Assembly: GCF_013761175.1 (NCBI RefSeq)
Contig: NZ_JACDUR010000013.1
Location: 60,400-124,399 of the forward strand
DNA length: 64,000 nt
Reading direction: 5' to 3'
Source: Nonomuraea soli
Lineage (GTDB): Bacteria > Actinomycetota > Actinomycetes > Streptosporangiales > Streptosporangiaceae
Shown: in pieces, positions 52,713-62,709 of the stretch
Numbering within the stretch: position 1 is the first letter of the stretch
Layout of the letters: each line of letters starts with the position of its first letter
Notes under the pieces: generated by a model
The model's input: the letters and a program-made list of their open reading frames with translations, nothing else
Database searches by the model: none
What the model was told of the DNA's origin: nothing
Made by a program: the position numbers and the translations under genes

Positions 52713-52942
52713 CTGGTCACGCTTACCACCGGGCGAACGGCCGGGCATCTCGGCATGCTGGCGTTACCGCGGTACGTGCAGCGAGACGAGTTCGACGTCC
52801 TCACCCGCACTCCCACCAGGCCATGGCGGCCGAGCCGTCACCCAGATCATCGTCGATCGCGCCCACCGGCCCAGCGACCATCAGCTCCACGCCCTGGCCC
52901 ACGCCGCAGCCAAGGCTCAACGCCACGCTCTGGCTGGTCTGC

Positions 52943-53755
52943 TCACGGCAGCTTTTTTCGAAGTCTGGCGAAAGAATGGTCGAGGAGGTCCTGAAACATC
53001 ACAGGCACCGCGACTGTCTGTTCTTTGACTTCAGAGTCGGCGAATCTGACTTCCATGACGTATGGTCCATGTCGAAGACGAGCCATCCAGATCGTTGGTT
53101 CCGCGCCCTTTTCGGCAACTAGCCGGTAGGCGTCGACTTCACCGGCTCCTCGGACCTGCACCGGGCTGCGCTCCAATCGGACGCGCCACTCGTTCTGGTT
53201 ATCGCTCATCGTAATGGTGGCGCATTCACTGGCTGGCGCGTGGGTCAATTCATCGAGAAGCTTTTCGGGGGCGTGGATTATGACTTGCGCGGCATACGTT
53301 CCGATGAATGGGGCGTCGCGAATATCGAGGAGGCTGGCCATGCCGATAAGGCCGGTACGCCCGGCCCGGCTGAGCGTCGTGCCACTCCACAGGCCTTTCG
53401 CCCACAGGTCGCACGATGGCTTATCCGTCGCTTGCGCGCCCAACTGCAGCGCTCCTCGATGAGTGACCAGGGGGTCGCCGAACTGGGCCACCATGAGCGG
53501 GAAGGGTTGTTGCTTGAGCGATTTGAAGCTGGTCAACAACGCTGACTGTATAAGTCGACCGCGACTCCCGTTTGGCCAGGCGTGCGGAGTTGGAGGCGGG
53601 GAGGCCGGCAGCGACATGTCGAAGGTGTGCTTACGGTCCTTGGGGGAGGCCATGACCGCTGGTAGCTGCTGGGGTTCGGGTGCACAGGCGGCCAAGACTG
53701 GACAGAGCAGCAGCGCGGTCGCTCCGACCAGCCCTGGAATGCGTGGAGATCTCAC
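52943..53755 (-). CDS. Lipoprotein, coupled to the giant secreted protein
   Basis: 270 residues from the GTG at 53755, which overlaps the stop of the upstream 2295-aa gene (GTGA); a GTG 12 codons earlier is an alternative. LVGATALLLCPVLAAC has a lipobox (LAAC), so it should be anchored to the outer face of the membrane. The mature part is a mixed alpha/beta domain (LMVAQFGDPLVTHRGALQLG, CATITMSDNQNEWRVRLE, YVMEVRFADSEVKEQ) with paired cysteines. It resembles small sensor-like lipoproteins of actinomycetes. Function unknown. Confidence 0.7.
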   Translation of the reverse strand: MRSPRIPGLVGATALLLCPVLAACAPEPQQLPAVMASPKDRKHTFDMSLPASPPPTPHAWPNGSRGRLIQSALLTSFKSLKQQPFPLMVAQFGDPLVTHRGALQLGAQATDKPSCDLWAKGLWSGTTLSRAGRTGLIGMASLLDIRDAPFIGTYAAQVIIHAPEKLLDELTHAPASECATITMSDNQNEWRVRLERSPVQVRGAGEVDAYRLVAEKGAEPTIWMARLRHGPYVMEVRFADSEVKEQTVAVPVMFQDLLDHSFARLRKKLP

Positions 53756-56700
53756 TGGCAGATAAATCCGTTTCCGTTTTGGGCACCGCACCCCACGGAA
53801 AAAACTCCGGGAATGTGCTGGAAGTTGCGTTGCTTCACCAATCCGTAGATCGATGAGCCTCCTCGGGTGAGGACGGGCGCGGTGATCGAGTCGGAGGCCT
53901 CGTTCGGTAGCGTGTAGCCGGGGCCGCCATGACCACGCCAGACGTGAGTAGCGCCGGCTGTGCCTTCCAACGTTTCCTGGTAGTAGGCCATGGCGGCCCC
54001 GTTGTAATTTAACAGAATGAGGTAACGGTCAGGGTTGGACGTTTCGTGAGGCATTTCCACGGCTACCTGGGAGCGGAGGATCGACGTTGCATCCGGTGGT
54101 GCTACAGCCAGGACTTTGCCATGGAATGTCGGCTCGTCGTCCAGGCCGTGTGACATGACCGCGACCGAGCCGCCGCCATCGGCGATGAAGGGATTGTACA
54201 AGATCTGCTCGGTGTCGCGAAATAGCTTCGTGCTGGATGAAGATTCGGCATCGTAGAGATAAATGCCGTTTTCTGTTGCGGTTTCGTCGCCGCTCTTCGC
54301 GTAGACAATCTTGCTGCCGTCGTCTGTCATGTCTGGGTCTGTGCAGTCTTCTCCGGCAGATTCGCACAAGTCGACGTCCTGAAGGTTGCCGCCTGATTCC
54401 AAGGCGGTCTGAATGTCGAAGCCTTCGGCGCTGGTGACAGCTCGACTGATCAACGACCGCGACCCATCAGTGGTGAGTGCATGGACACTGACCTGGCTCT
54501 CGATGGTCCTGCTGGTGCGTGTCGCGATGTTGTGGATCTGCGTGCGGAAATTCATGGAACCTTCGGTGATGTTGTAGGCGACCGAGGTGCCATCTCCGCT
54601 GGCGGTGTGGATGTGCCCGGCTGGAACCGGGGTGTTCCCATCCCTCCCTCTGGAGGCGACCACGATTTCCCCGGTGAGGAGGTCTTTGCGCATGGCGTAG
54701 ACCAGGTCGCTCGACGGATCGTAGATCTCCTTCGGCGCAAGGTTACTCCGCGCGGTGGTGTTGAAGAAGATGTACCGGCCGTCGGCCGAAGCGGCCACGC
54801 TAGACCCGCCGGTCGTCATCTCTGTGTCGGGGATTCCGTTCGCGTCGGTCGCGAGATCGCGGCCGGTCAGGAATCCGAAGTTCACGTATGTCGGGGTGCC
54901 ATAGACCTCGGCGGATGGCTCGCTGGGACCGAAGGCGTTGATGGCCTGCACCGTGATGATGTAGGGCTCTCCCGGGTTCAGTTCACCTATGAACGCCTGC
55001 AACTCTTGCGCGTCGCTGTAGACCGCGCGACGGCCCGAGCCTGGCAGTTGGAGCGGGCTCCTTAGCTCAGGTGTTGCCACGACGAGATACTTCGTGATCT
55101 TGCCAGCGCCACTCTTCTTCGGTGGCTGCCAGGTGACGAAAAGCCCTCGTGTGGTCGGTTTGACCGCTACGGCTTCCGGCGATCCGGGGACCTTGTCAAC
55201 CGAGACGATCGCCTGTGCCTTAAGCTCTGGGTGCGTACCGTCGGCAGGCGCGATGGCTTGGACGGTGGCGATTCCTGGGCGTTCGGCGGTGAACTGGCCG
55301 GTTTGGTCGATCTTTCCCGCCGCGTTGAACGCGTCGGTGACGGACCATTGTGTGTTGAGTGCGGCGTCCGGATAGCGCACCGCCACGGCCTTGAGCGCGA
55401 TCACGCCCCCAACGTGGGTGGAGGCCTTCTGCGGAGTAATTTTCATTCCGAAGAAGGGCCCGCCGGAATGAAAGGGTGTGTAGAAGACCTTGACCAGGTC
55501 GACCTTCTCCCAGAGTGTGCCGTCGCCTGGCACGAGGGGTCCGGTGTTGATCGCGACACCGGCCAGCAACCCGATCCGGATCTCCCACCATGGGTCCTGT
55601 GTAGTGTCGACCTTCAGTTCGGCATAAGGTCTGCCGGACAGCGCCGGACCGACCACACCGTAGATGAGGAAGGACAGATGGACCGGTACCGCGATGAGGA
55701 CTGAGCCATCGCCGTAGGCGTTCGGCGCCTCTAGCATGTTCTCAGTCTTGGAGGGCTCCGGGGCTTGGCAGCCGTACGCGTTGGGGCCGCCGACCACGCA
55801 TTCGATCGACGCCTCAAACTCGTGGCCGACGGCGAAACTGATGCCCGCGGATCCGGAGCTTTCCACTTCCAATCCCGCGCGGAATTCCGGGCAGATCGTG
55901 ACGGGCAGGGTGCCGACGGGCAGGGTGACACATGCTGCGGTCACCTTGCCGAGGCGGATCGTCTTCTTCCACTCGACACTGGCGCCCCCCTTGACCCGCA
56001 GTTCCTCCTTGTTGGTGAAGGCAAGGCTCGCCTTCACCTCCCCGGTCTTAGGATCCGACTCCAGTTTCGGATCGAGGCCCACCTCGGCCTGCGCTTCGAT
56101 CTTGCCGATCGGCCCTACCGAGCCTCCACCGAACTCCTGCGAGATCTCGATGACGAGGTTACCGTCCCGAATGCCGATCTCAGGGAGCCCCCGGGCCTGC
56201 CGGGCAGCCAGCTCACCCTGCGTTTTACCCTTGAGCAGCGGCTGCCTTAGCTCGATACCCGGCCGTGCTTCCAGCAGCGAGGTGTCTTCGCCGGAGGTGA
56301 GCGAAAGATCCATCGCCACCTTTCCCTCTGAGACCGCATCCCCCAACGATGCGCGTTCGGTCGAGATGCCTAGATAATCACCCATCTTCTCCACCTTGGT
56401 GACACGACCGAGGTATCCCGTCCTCACCTTGTCGATGGAGCCGAAGCTGATCAGGTCGCCCTGGACTAGGCCGAGGACTTGTTGGGTCGGCGTCTTGAAG
56501 ACAAACATGCCGTCTGCTCTGGCTTCTTGGAGCGTAGCCAGCGACTGCGGGGTCAGGAGCTTGGGGGCCTGCTTGACGACGAGCTTCGGCTCGATTGGGC
56601 CGACCGGACGGCTGATCGTGCCGCTACCGGTGGCGTTGGCCGCCTGGACAGTGAAGGAGTAGCCCGTTGCCGGATCCAGCCCGTCGATTGCAAGGGTGCA

Positions 56701-59700
56701 GGTGACCGGCTGCCCCTCGCAGTCGGTAGCAGTGATCGTGCGTCCTCCTGGGGATATTGCCACCTCGTAGTCGATGACCTGGCTAGTGCCCGGATCGGAG
56801 GGAGGGGCCCAGGAGAGGCTAACGACCCCGTCTCTCAGCGGTGAGACCCTCAGGTCCGCCGGAGCCTCTGGCGCGCGAGCGGCCACCGGCGTTACGGGGC
56901 CGAGACGAGCAGCCGCGCTCATTCCAGCCTTGTTCTTCGCCCAGATGTCGAAGGTGTAGGCCGTGCCATTCTCAAGGTCATTGATGGCGATCACTGTGGT
57001 ATCGGCCGGCACATCGACGCGGCGATTGCCTGGGTTGACCTCGACCTCGTATCCAGTGATCGGCGATCCGCCATCGGCGGGAGGAACCCATTGCAGGTCT
57101 ACGCGCTGATTCAAAGGGGTGGCCAAGGTTCCGAGAGGCCGTAGCGGGACGATGGCCGGGGTGGGCGCGATCGGCTCGCTCGGTGGCGAAAGCTCGCCCA
57201 CGCCGTTGGCGTTCACGGCCCGAATGGCAAAGCTGTATGGAATGCCGTTGGTCAGCCCGGTCAGGATTCGTTCTGACTCGTCGGAAGAAATCTCAACCAC
57301 GGTCCCGCCCGGCTCGATCACCAATTCATAACCGGTCAGGCCCTGAGCTCCGCCCGCTGGCGCCGCCCAGGCCACCCGCATGGCCGAGTCCCTCGGGTAA
57401 ACGTCCGTAATCGCCGGGATACCGGGGCGAATGGGTTCAGCAGGCACCACGGCATTGGAAGCCGGCGAAAAGACGGAGGCTCCGTCGGCGGTGAGTGCCG
57501 CTACGGTGAAGGTGGAAGACCTTCCGTTGAGTAGACCTCCAACTGCCGCCTCGTGAACATCGCGGGCCACGCGCGTGACATGTCCGTCCGGTTGTGAGGC
57601 GACCAGATAGGAGGTGATGTCGCCGGCGGCGGGCGGGCTCCAGCTCACCGAAGCCGCACGGTTCCCGGCCCCGGCAGTGACGCCTGTCGGCGGCTGCACA
57701 GGCAAAGTCGCCGCCCTATTGACAGCGAGGTGTTCCCAGGAAGACCAGGACGAGGCCGTTCCAGCTTTGACAGCTCGTGCGCGCCATTGAACCCTCCATC
57801 CGTCGGAGATCAGTCCTTCAGGGACGAAGACGGCTCCAGTCGTCCCGGCGAGGACGTCATTGGCAAAGCCCGACCAGATCCGCCCGGATCCCTGGGAGGG
57901 TGCGGTCTCGTCGTGGTTGATCTCGAACTCCACTCGCAGCAGCCCCCCGGACAGGTCGCTCGCATCGGCGAGCAGAGCTGGACTCAGAGACGGCGTCTCC
58001 CAGTGATCGGCGAATTTCTTGGAGGGAACGGGCTGCAGGTCACCGACCGACGGTTCAGGCTGGCGGATCTGCAGAACCTGCCAGGCCGCCCAGTCCGAGA
58101 CGGCAGGGGCAGTGACGGTCGAGCCGGCACGTACACGCCAGCGGATCTTCCATCCATTCTGCAGCACGTCGGCCGGTACGGCCGCAGCCGCCGTCGCGCC
58201 CGAGGCCAGGTTGGCGACGGAGGCGGACCAGATCTGGCCGGTTCCTTGACCGGGCTCCGAAGGATCGTGTTCCACCTCGAACTCCGCCGTCAGCTGCCCC
58301 TCCTGAGGTCCGGTGACCTTGACGCTGAACTGAGGAGTGGGCGAGAAAACGACGATTGCATCACCGACCGCCTCGGAAGGGGCGACGGCACGGAAACCGG
58401 CGGATGGATCCACCAAGTCGATCTTTAGTTGCCGCCATTGGCTCCAGTCCGAGGCTGCCGAGCCAGCTGCTGCCCGCGCCCGCCAGCGGACAAGCCAGCC
58501 ATCGCGCAATGTCGAGGCAACGACGGGGACGTTGGTCACGGTTCCGGATGCCACCGCCGTGGATTTCCCGGACCAGATGGTTCCTTGACCTTGTTCGGGC
58601 ACGGAGGGATCGTGCTCGATCTCGAACTCGGCCGTCACCAGACGTTCGCCGATGTCGAAAACCCGACCCGAGAATGTCGGGGTGAGAGTCGCCGTCACCG
58701 GGAGCGGGTCCCCGTTCGTCACTGGCTGGACCTGGGTTTCGGAGAGCCAGGGTTCGGGATCTGTATCGATCTTGAGAAGTTGCCAGTCGCTCCATTCCGA
58801 CTGCTCCTGGCCAGCCAATGCCCGGACTCGCCATCGGGTCAGCCAGCCGTCCGACAGAGTGCCTTGCGGAACGGCCAACGCAATCTCACCTGCTGAGGGG
58901 ACTGGTGCGGAGGTGGCTGTCCAGATGAGCCCGGAACCCTGCGACGGCACCGAGGGATCATGCTCGAGTTGCACTTCAGCGGCGACCGGCCGCCCCGCCG
59001 GGTCGGAGACCCGGGTGAGCAACGAGGGGGTCAACGACCGGGAGATCGCGACACCGTCCTTGACGCCGCTGGGATCGACTCGGGTCCCCAGCACGCTGGG
59101 CTTCGGCGTAGTGCCACCGGAGAAGGTCACCACCAGGGTAGGAGGCTTGGCATCGGTGCCGGTCATCTCGCTGGCGTGGAAAACACGTGAATAGGACGCG
59201 GTGGCCGGCACTGTCACGGTGACCTGGAGGCCATGGTTGTCGGAACCGTCCGCCCACGCTTGCACGATCGGGGCGATCGGCCAGGTCAACGCCTTCGGCA
59301 CGCTGTCGCTACACAGGCCTGGGCCGTCCGCCAGCGTAGCCGCGTCTTGAGCGGAGACCTGGGGCTGTGTCGCCCATGTAATGGTGGACGGATCCCATCC
59401 CGCGATCACCCGCGAGACAGTCACCGACCGGCCGGTCACACCACACCCGGTCGACCGAGAATTCCACATGTTCAACTGAGCGTCCGAGACCGTAACCCCG
59501 GCCAGGACGCCAGTGCCAAAGGTCAGATAAACGTTGGCGCGGAACGGGTCGCCCGCTCCGAAATACAGGCTCGCGGCCACGACTTCCGGGTCGCTGGGCT
59601 TAGTGCCGTTGGAACGGACCGTTATGTCGGAGGCGGCGGGGATGGTGAACGTCGGGTCGATGATGACCGGATAGACCGTCTTGGGATCCTCAAGGAAGGT

Positions 59701-60639
59701 CCGGCTGGGCTGAAGGGTGATCCGGGTGGTGTTCTCCGTCCGCCGCGTGAGCTTTGTCGGAAGCGGAACGATATCGCTGAGATGAGACTGCTTGTCACCC
59801 GCCCCCCCTGGCTTATGGTTCGCGTCATAGGCGACCGGCGGGGCGACACTCGCAAAAAGGGCGCCGTTGTCGTCTTCAACGCGGAAGGCGCCGCTCTTGG
59901 ACTTACTTAGGTGCAGTCCGTGCGTTTCGGCGTCCACGCGAAACTCGACCGGGCCCTTGGGGCGCGTGTGGAGCACGACGTCATACCGGAAACCCGTGGA
60001 GAGCACTGTCACCACGAGGTCGGCACCGGCTCCTGCAGCGTCCGCGTAAGTCGCCGTATTCCCAGCGATCCGAGGCCGGTGCAGGGCTGTCGGCCAGCGG
60101 AGGGCGAGAGACTTACCGTTGTCGCCGCGCATGACTACGAAGGGGTCGATCCCTCCGGACGATAAGGTCACATCGGCCGCTACGGCTCGTGGAGTCAACC
60201 GGCCGTTCCGCTCGATCAGCCGGGGGTCGACCGCCTGCCATTTGCCCTCTCGCTGTACCCGAACCGGAGTAGAGCTGAGCTCGGCGGTAAAGGTCTTTCC
60301 GTCGGGATTGGCGAAAACCCGCGCGGTGGAGGTTGTCTCAAGAGGAACTTCGACTGCCTGCTTCTGAATGCCCGCCTGCGCGGCTGCGGCGGCGCGCGCG
60401 ATCGCGCGAGCATGAGCGCTTGGCGCTTGCGCCTCCAACGTTTCGGTTACCTCGGTCGGTGGAGTTATTGACGCACTCGCAGGTGGAGCGGACGCTGCTG
60501 AGGCTTGCTGGGGAGCAAGTGACAGGGGTATCGCGACCATGAGCCCCAATAAGGCGACCAAGTGCCGAGCGATGCGCCGGGGGCGGCGCCGCAAGCGCAT
60601 TCCGCGCATGGAAAAGAGAGCTTTCGGCCCCAGCTTCAT
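53752..60639 (-). CDS. Giant secreted multidomain protein (DNRLRE, FnIII, beta-propeller)
   Basis: 2295 residues from the ATG at 60639 (AAGGG upstream; a GTG five codons earlier is possible). Sec signal with a basic n-region (RRRPRRIARHLVALLGLMVA, AQA-type site near 50). About 90-520: RHS-associated/DNRLRE-type beta domains (VYPVIIDPTFTIPAA, VYLTFGTGVLAG, ITWATQP). About 520-1010: four to five repeats of about 100 residues each with EHDPS-P-QG-G-IW and DGW--RWRVRA. About 1030-1400: four FnIII domains. A beta-rich region, a Big2-like and an FnIII domain follow. The C-terminus (about 1970-2290) is a TolB/WD40-like propeller (ASADGRYIFFNT, TTDGSRSLIS, TDDGSKIVYAKSG). Likely a surface adhesin or scaffold; the lipoprotein gene is coupled to it. 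Confidence 0.8.
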   Translation of the reverse strand: MKLGPKALFSMRGMRLRRRPRRIARHLVALLGLMVAIPLSLAPQQASAASAPPASASITPPTEVTETLEAQAPSAHARAIARAAAAAQAGIQKQAVEVPLETTSTARVFANPDGKTFTAELSSTPVRVQREGKWQAVDPRLIERNGRLTPRAVAADVTLSSGGIDPFVVMRGDNGKSLALRWPTALHRPRIAGNTATYADAAGAGADLVVTVLSTGFRYDVVLHTRPKGPVEFRVDAETHGLHLSKSKSGAFRVEDDNGALFASVAPPVAYDANHKPGGAGDKQSHLSDIVPLPTKLTRRTENTTRITLQPSRTFLEDPKTVYPVIIDPTFTIPAASDITVRSNGTKPSDPEVVAASLYFGAGDPFRANVYLTFGTGVLAGVTVSDAQLNMWNSRSTGCGVTGRSVTVSRVIAGWDPSTITWATQPQVSAQDAATLADGPGLCSDSVPKALTWPIAPIVQAWADGSDNHGLQVTVTVPATASYSRVFHASEMTGTDAKPPTLVVTFSGGTTPKPSVLGTRVDPSGVKDGVAISRSLTPSLLTRVSDPAGRPVAAEVQLEHDPSVPSQGSGLIWTATSAPVPSAGEIALAVPQGTLSDGWLTRWRVRALAGQEQSEWSDWQLLKIDTDPEPWLSETQVQPVTNGDPLPVTATLTPTFSGRVFDIGERLVTAEFEIEHDPSVPEQGQGTIWSGKSTAVASGTVTNVPVVASTLRDGWLVRWRARAAAGSAASDWSQWRQLKIDLVDPSAGFRAVAPSEAVGDAIVVFSPTPQFSVKVTGPQEGQLTAEFEVEHDPSEPGQGTGQIWSASVANLASGATAAAAVPADVLQNGWKIRWRVRAGSTVTAPAVSDWAAWQVLQIRQPEPSVGDLQPVPSKKFADHWETPSLSPALLADASDLSGGLLRVEFEINHDETAPSQGSGRIWSGFANDVLAGTTGAVFVPEGLISDGWRVQWRARAVKAGTASSWSSWEHLAVNRAATLPVQPPTGVTAGAGNRAASVSWSPPAAGDITSYLVASQPDGHVTRVARDVHEAAVGGLLNGRSSTFTVAALTADGASVFSPASNAVVPAEPIRPGIPAITDVYPRDSAMRVAWAAPAGGAQGLTGYELVIEPGGTVVEISSDESERILTGLTNGIPYSFAIRAVNANGVGELSPPSEPIAPTPAIVPLRPLGTLATPLNQRVDLQWVPPADGGSPITGYEVEVNPGNRRVDVPADTTVIAINDLENGTAYTFDIWAKNKAGMSAAARLGPVTPVAARAPEAPADLRVSPLRDGVVSLSWAPPSDPGTSQVIDYEVAISPGGRTITATDCEGQPVTCTLAIDGLDPATGYSFTVQAANATGSGTISRPVGPIEPKLVVKQAPKLLTPQSLATLQEARADGMFVFKTPTQQVLGLVQGDLISFGSIDKVRTGYLGRVTKVEKMGDYLGISTERASLGDAVSEGKVAMDLSLTSGEDTSLLEARPGIELRQPLLKGKTQGELAARQARGLPEIGIRDGNLVIEISQEFGGGSVGPIGKIEAQAEVGLDPKLESDPKTGEVKASLAFTNKEELRVKGGASVEWKKTIRLGKVTAACVTLPVGTLPVTICPEFRAGLEVESSGSAGISFAVGHEFEASIECVVGGPNAYGCQAPEPSKTENMLEAPNAYGDGSVLIAVPVHLSFLIYGVVGPALSGRPYAELKVDTTQDPWWEIRIGLLAGVAINTGPLVPGDGTLWEKVDLVKVFYTPFHSGGPFFGMKITPQKASTHVGGVIALKAVAVRYPDAALNTQWSVTDAFNAAGKIDQTGQFTAERPGIATVQAIAPADGTHPELKAQAIVSVDKVPGSPEAVAVKPTTRGLFVTWQPPKKSGAGKITKYLVVATPELRSPLQLPGSGRRAVYSDAQELQAFIGELNPGEPYIITVQAINAFGPSEPSAEVYGTPTYVNFGFLTGRDLATDANGIPDTEMTTGGSSVAASADGRYIFFNTTARSNLAPKEIYDPSSDLVYAMRKDLLTGEIVVASRGRDGNTPVPAGHIHTASGDGTSVAYNITEGSMNFRTQIHNIATRTSRTIESQVSVHALTTDGSRSLISRAVTSAEGFDIQTALESGGNLQDVDLCESAGEDCTDPDMTDDGSKIVYAKSGDETATENGIYLYDAESSSSTKLFRDTEQILYNPFIADGGGSVAVMSHGLDDEPTFHGKVLAVAPPDATSILRSQVAVEMPHETSNPDRYLILLNYNGAAMAYYQETLEGTAGATHVWRGHGGPGYTLPNEASDSITAPVLTRGGSSIYGLVKQRNFQHIPGVFSVGCGAQNGNGFICQ

Positions 60640-61003
60640 CCCGACACCCTTCACAGAAGATCACACAAACGAAGAGAATGTACGTCAGCGTCAATTCGTG
60701 TGAAAGATATTGCCACCGTGCTTTTATGTGATCTTCAACACATAGTTAAACACTTCCTGACGCAGGTTGTATGAGGTAATGATGCTGGCGCCTACACTGG
60801 CATTCTTGGCGCGCTCAGCAGCCACCCACCGGGCTCGCGAGCTGCTGACGCACCCAGTAGCAACGCTCCCGCATCGACCGCATCGACCGCTTCGACCGCA
60901 TCGGCACCTCGGCGAGCGCAGCCCCCCATCTATAGACAGCGGCGCGACCGGAGCACGTGGTCGGAGACCTACCGTGACCACATGATCCGAGCTAGGAACG
61001 TTC
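60640..61003. other. Intergenic stretch upstream of the giant gene
   Basis: About 360 bases. An AT-richer part (60655-60780) with TATGTGATC and ACATAGTTAAAC should contain the giant-gene promoter. Around 60872-60905 the 9-mer GCATCGACC recurs imperfectly four times. No gene is supported. Confidence 0.45.
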
Positions 61004-61470
61004 CTAGGCGAATACGTTCACCACAGCGCCGGAGTGCTCGGGCCATCCCCATCCGCCGCAGGACTGGCCGGGTCGCCAAGTGACCCTGTAAACGAATGCA
61101 TGAGTTGGAAACTCCAGCCAGTTCGGACGACCGCTACCTGCCCGAGCAAGGCAAGCACTTCGATGAATGCCTGAATCTGCCTCGTACCAGTTGGCCCAGA
61201 TGTGATCAAGGGCGTCGGGGACGCCCTTGTTGTAGATGCCTTGGGCTGCCTGACCCGGCGCGTAATCCCAGCGGCTCCAAGCCCAGTTGCCGGCTGCTGC
61301 TTCGCCCAGTGTCCGTCGAAGTAGATGCACCAGTTCTCGCTGGCGCACGCCGTGCCTACGGTGGCCTGTGCAGATGAGGCCGGACCTACCCGGGAGGCCG
61401 TGGCGACGACTCCCGCCGCCACTGCGGCCCACAGTCTTGCTCTCCGAAGCTGGAGCGTGTTCGCCGTCAC
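61004..61470 (-). pseudogene. Small secreted protein, one frameshift
   Basis: From the GTG at 61470: a Sec signal (LWAAVAAGVVATASRVGPAS, AQA) and ACASENWCIYFDGHW. After a lost G in the run at 61305-61307, the other frame continues GEAAAGNWAWSRWDYAPGQ, IYNKGVPDALDHIWANWYEA, FVYRVTWRPGQSCGGWGWPE. Cysteines and aromatic residues suggest a small extracellular beta domain resembling peptidase-inhibitor I36-type proteins (weak). Confidence 0.6.
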
Positions 61471-61527
61471 TGTCAGCCAGAGACGGGCATGGGTAGCGGG
61501 AGAACCGTCGCCCTGGGTTTTCAGAGT

Positions 61528-62709
61528 TCATCCTTCTGCTCTGAGATCCGCCTCGTGTGCATGGGAGGAGTCCGCGCTGGCGACAGGCATGTGATCGGCA
61601 GGGTTCGTCGCATCGGCCGGTTCGCGGTGCACGCGGATGGGGATGGGTGTGGCCGCTGGGTGGGTGGGTGGGGTAGGTCCAAGGGTCAGGCGGGTGAGGC
61701 CGGGTAGTCCGCCCCGTGCCGCAAGCGACTTGACGATCAGGCCGATGCGCTGTGAGGTCAGTGGTGTGGCGGGGGAGGTTGGAGCGCCGGGGGGAGGAAC
61801 GGTGCAGAACATTGGCGCCTCTGCACGCGTGTACGGCGGCGCGTTTTCCCGGTGGGCCCGCACACCGAGATAGGTGCGCAGGGGGAGCGCTACCGTGTCG
61901 GGTAGATCGATGAGCGTGCGGGCCGGGGACATCTCACCGGTCCACACGCTGACAGTGCCGCCGGTGTGCAGGCCGACCACGTCGGCGAACGAGATGTGGG
62001 CCAGGGTGGCGTCCGGCGCCGGAGTGTAGAACTGCGCCGCCACGATGGTGTAGTCGCGCCAGGCCGTTTCATCAGTGGCCTGCAGCTCGGCCGCTGCGCG
62101 TGCTATTTCGACGATGACCGCCCCGGCAGCTCGAGAAAGGGCGGCTTGGCGGGGCGTCGGTCGGTGGACAGGGGCGCGTACGCGCACGGTGGGAGCGCTG
62201 TGCCAGGCGCCGTGCTGGATCAGGAACTTATACCACGATCGGAGCGTGCGCAGATGGTTGCCGAGAACGAGGGCCGGTTGCGCGCGGTTGTCTCTCGCGG
62301 CGTGCAGGCAGTGGTCGAGCCAGCCTTCTACCCATCCTCCTTCTACTTCGAGGTCGTTGTAGGTCGGCATGCGGACGTAGTCGATCCACGACGCGAGAGT
62401 GGCCAGACAGTTGATGCGGGTATAGGGGCTGCGGGCCGCCAACCAGGCGATCGTCAGGTTCCGGCTGTCAGCAACCGGCGCGTTGCCGTTGGATGGCGTC
62501 ACGGGCTCGCCGCTGGGCGCCGATGTGGCGCTGCGGTTTCGGGGGGAGGGGGCAGGGAGCTTGGCGAGAATGTGCTGGAACATCTGGGTGGCGGCCGGAG
62601 GCAGGTTGAGCGCGGCCGCTGAGTTGGTGATCTGGTCGATGGTCTGGCCGGTGGTTTGGCCGATGCTGGGCGTGGGCGGTGCTGCGAGCAGGTCGGTGCG
62701 AAGGATCAT
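61528..62709 (-). CDS. Recombinase-like protein coupled to a TniB-like ATPase
   Basis: 393 residues from the ATG at 62709, which overlaps the ATPase stop (ATGA). Residues about 80-190 look like a tyrosine-recombinase core-binding domain (RNLTIAWLAARSPYTRINCL, LVLGNHLRTLRSWYKFLI). The C-terminal half aligns in outline with a catalytic domain (DATLAHISFADVVGLHTGG), but the Arg-I, HxxR and Tyr residues are not evident. It is probably a DNA-binding relative that has lost catalysis. It would be the target or partner subunit of the ATPase module. Confidence 0.6.
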   Translation of the reverse strand: MILRTDLLAAPPTPSIGQTTGQTIDQITNSAAALNLPPAATQMFQHILAKLPAPSPRNRSATSAPSGEPVTPSNGNAPVADSRNLTIAWLAARSPYTRINCLATLASWIDYVRMPTYNDLEVEGGWVEGWLDHCLHAARDNRAQPALVLGNHLRTLRSWYKFLIQHGAWHSAPTVRVRAPVHRPTPRQAALSRAAGAVIVEIARAAAELQATDETAWRDYTIVAAQFYTPAPDATLAHISFADVVGLHTGGTVSVWTGEMSPARTLIDLPDTVALPLRTYLGVRAHRENAPPYTRAEAPMFCTVPPPGAPTSPATPLTSQRIGLIVKSLAARGGLPGLTRLTLGPTPPTHPAATPIPIRVHREPADATNPADHMPVASADSSHAHEADLRAEG

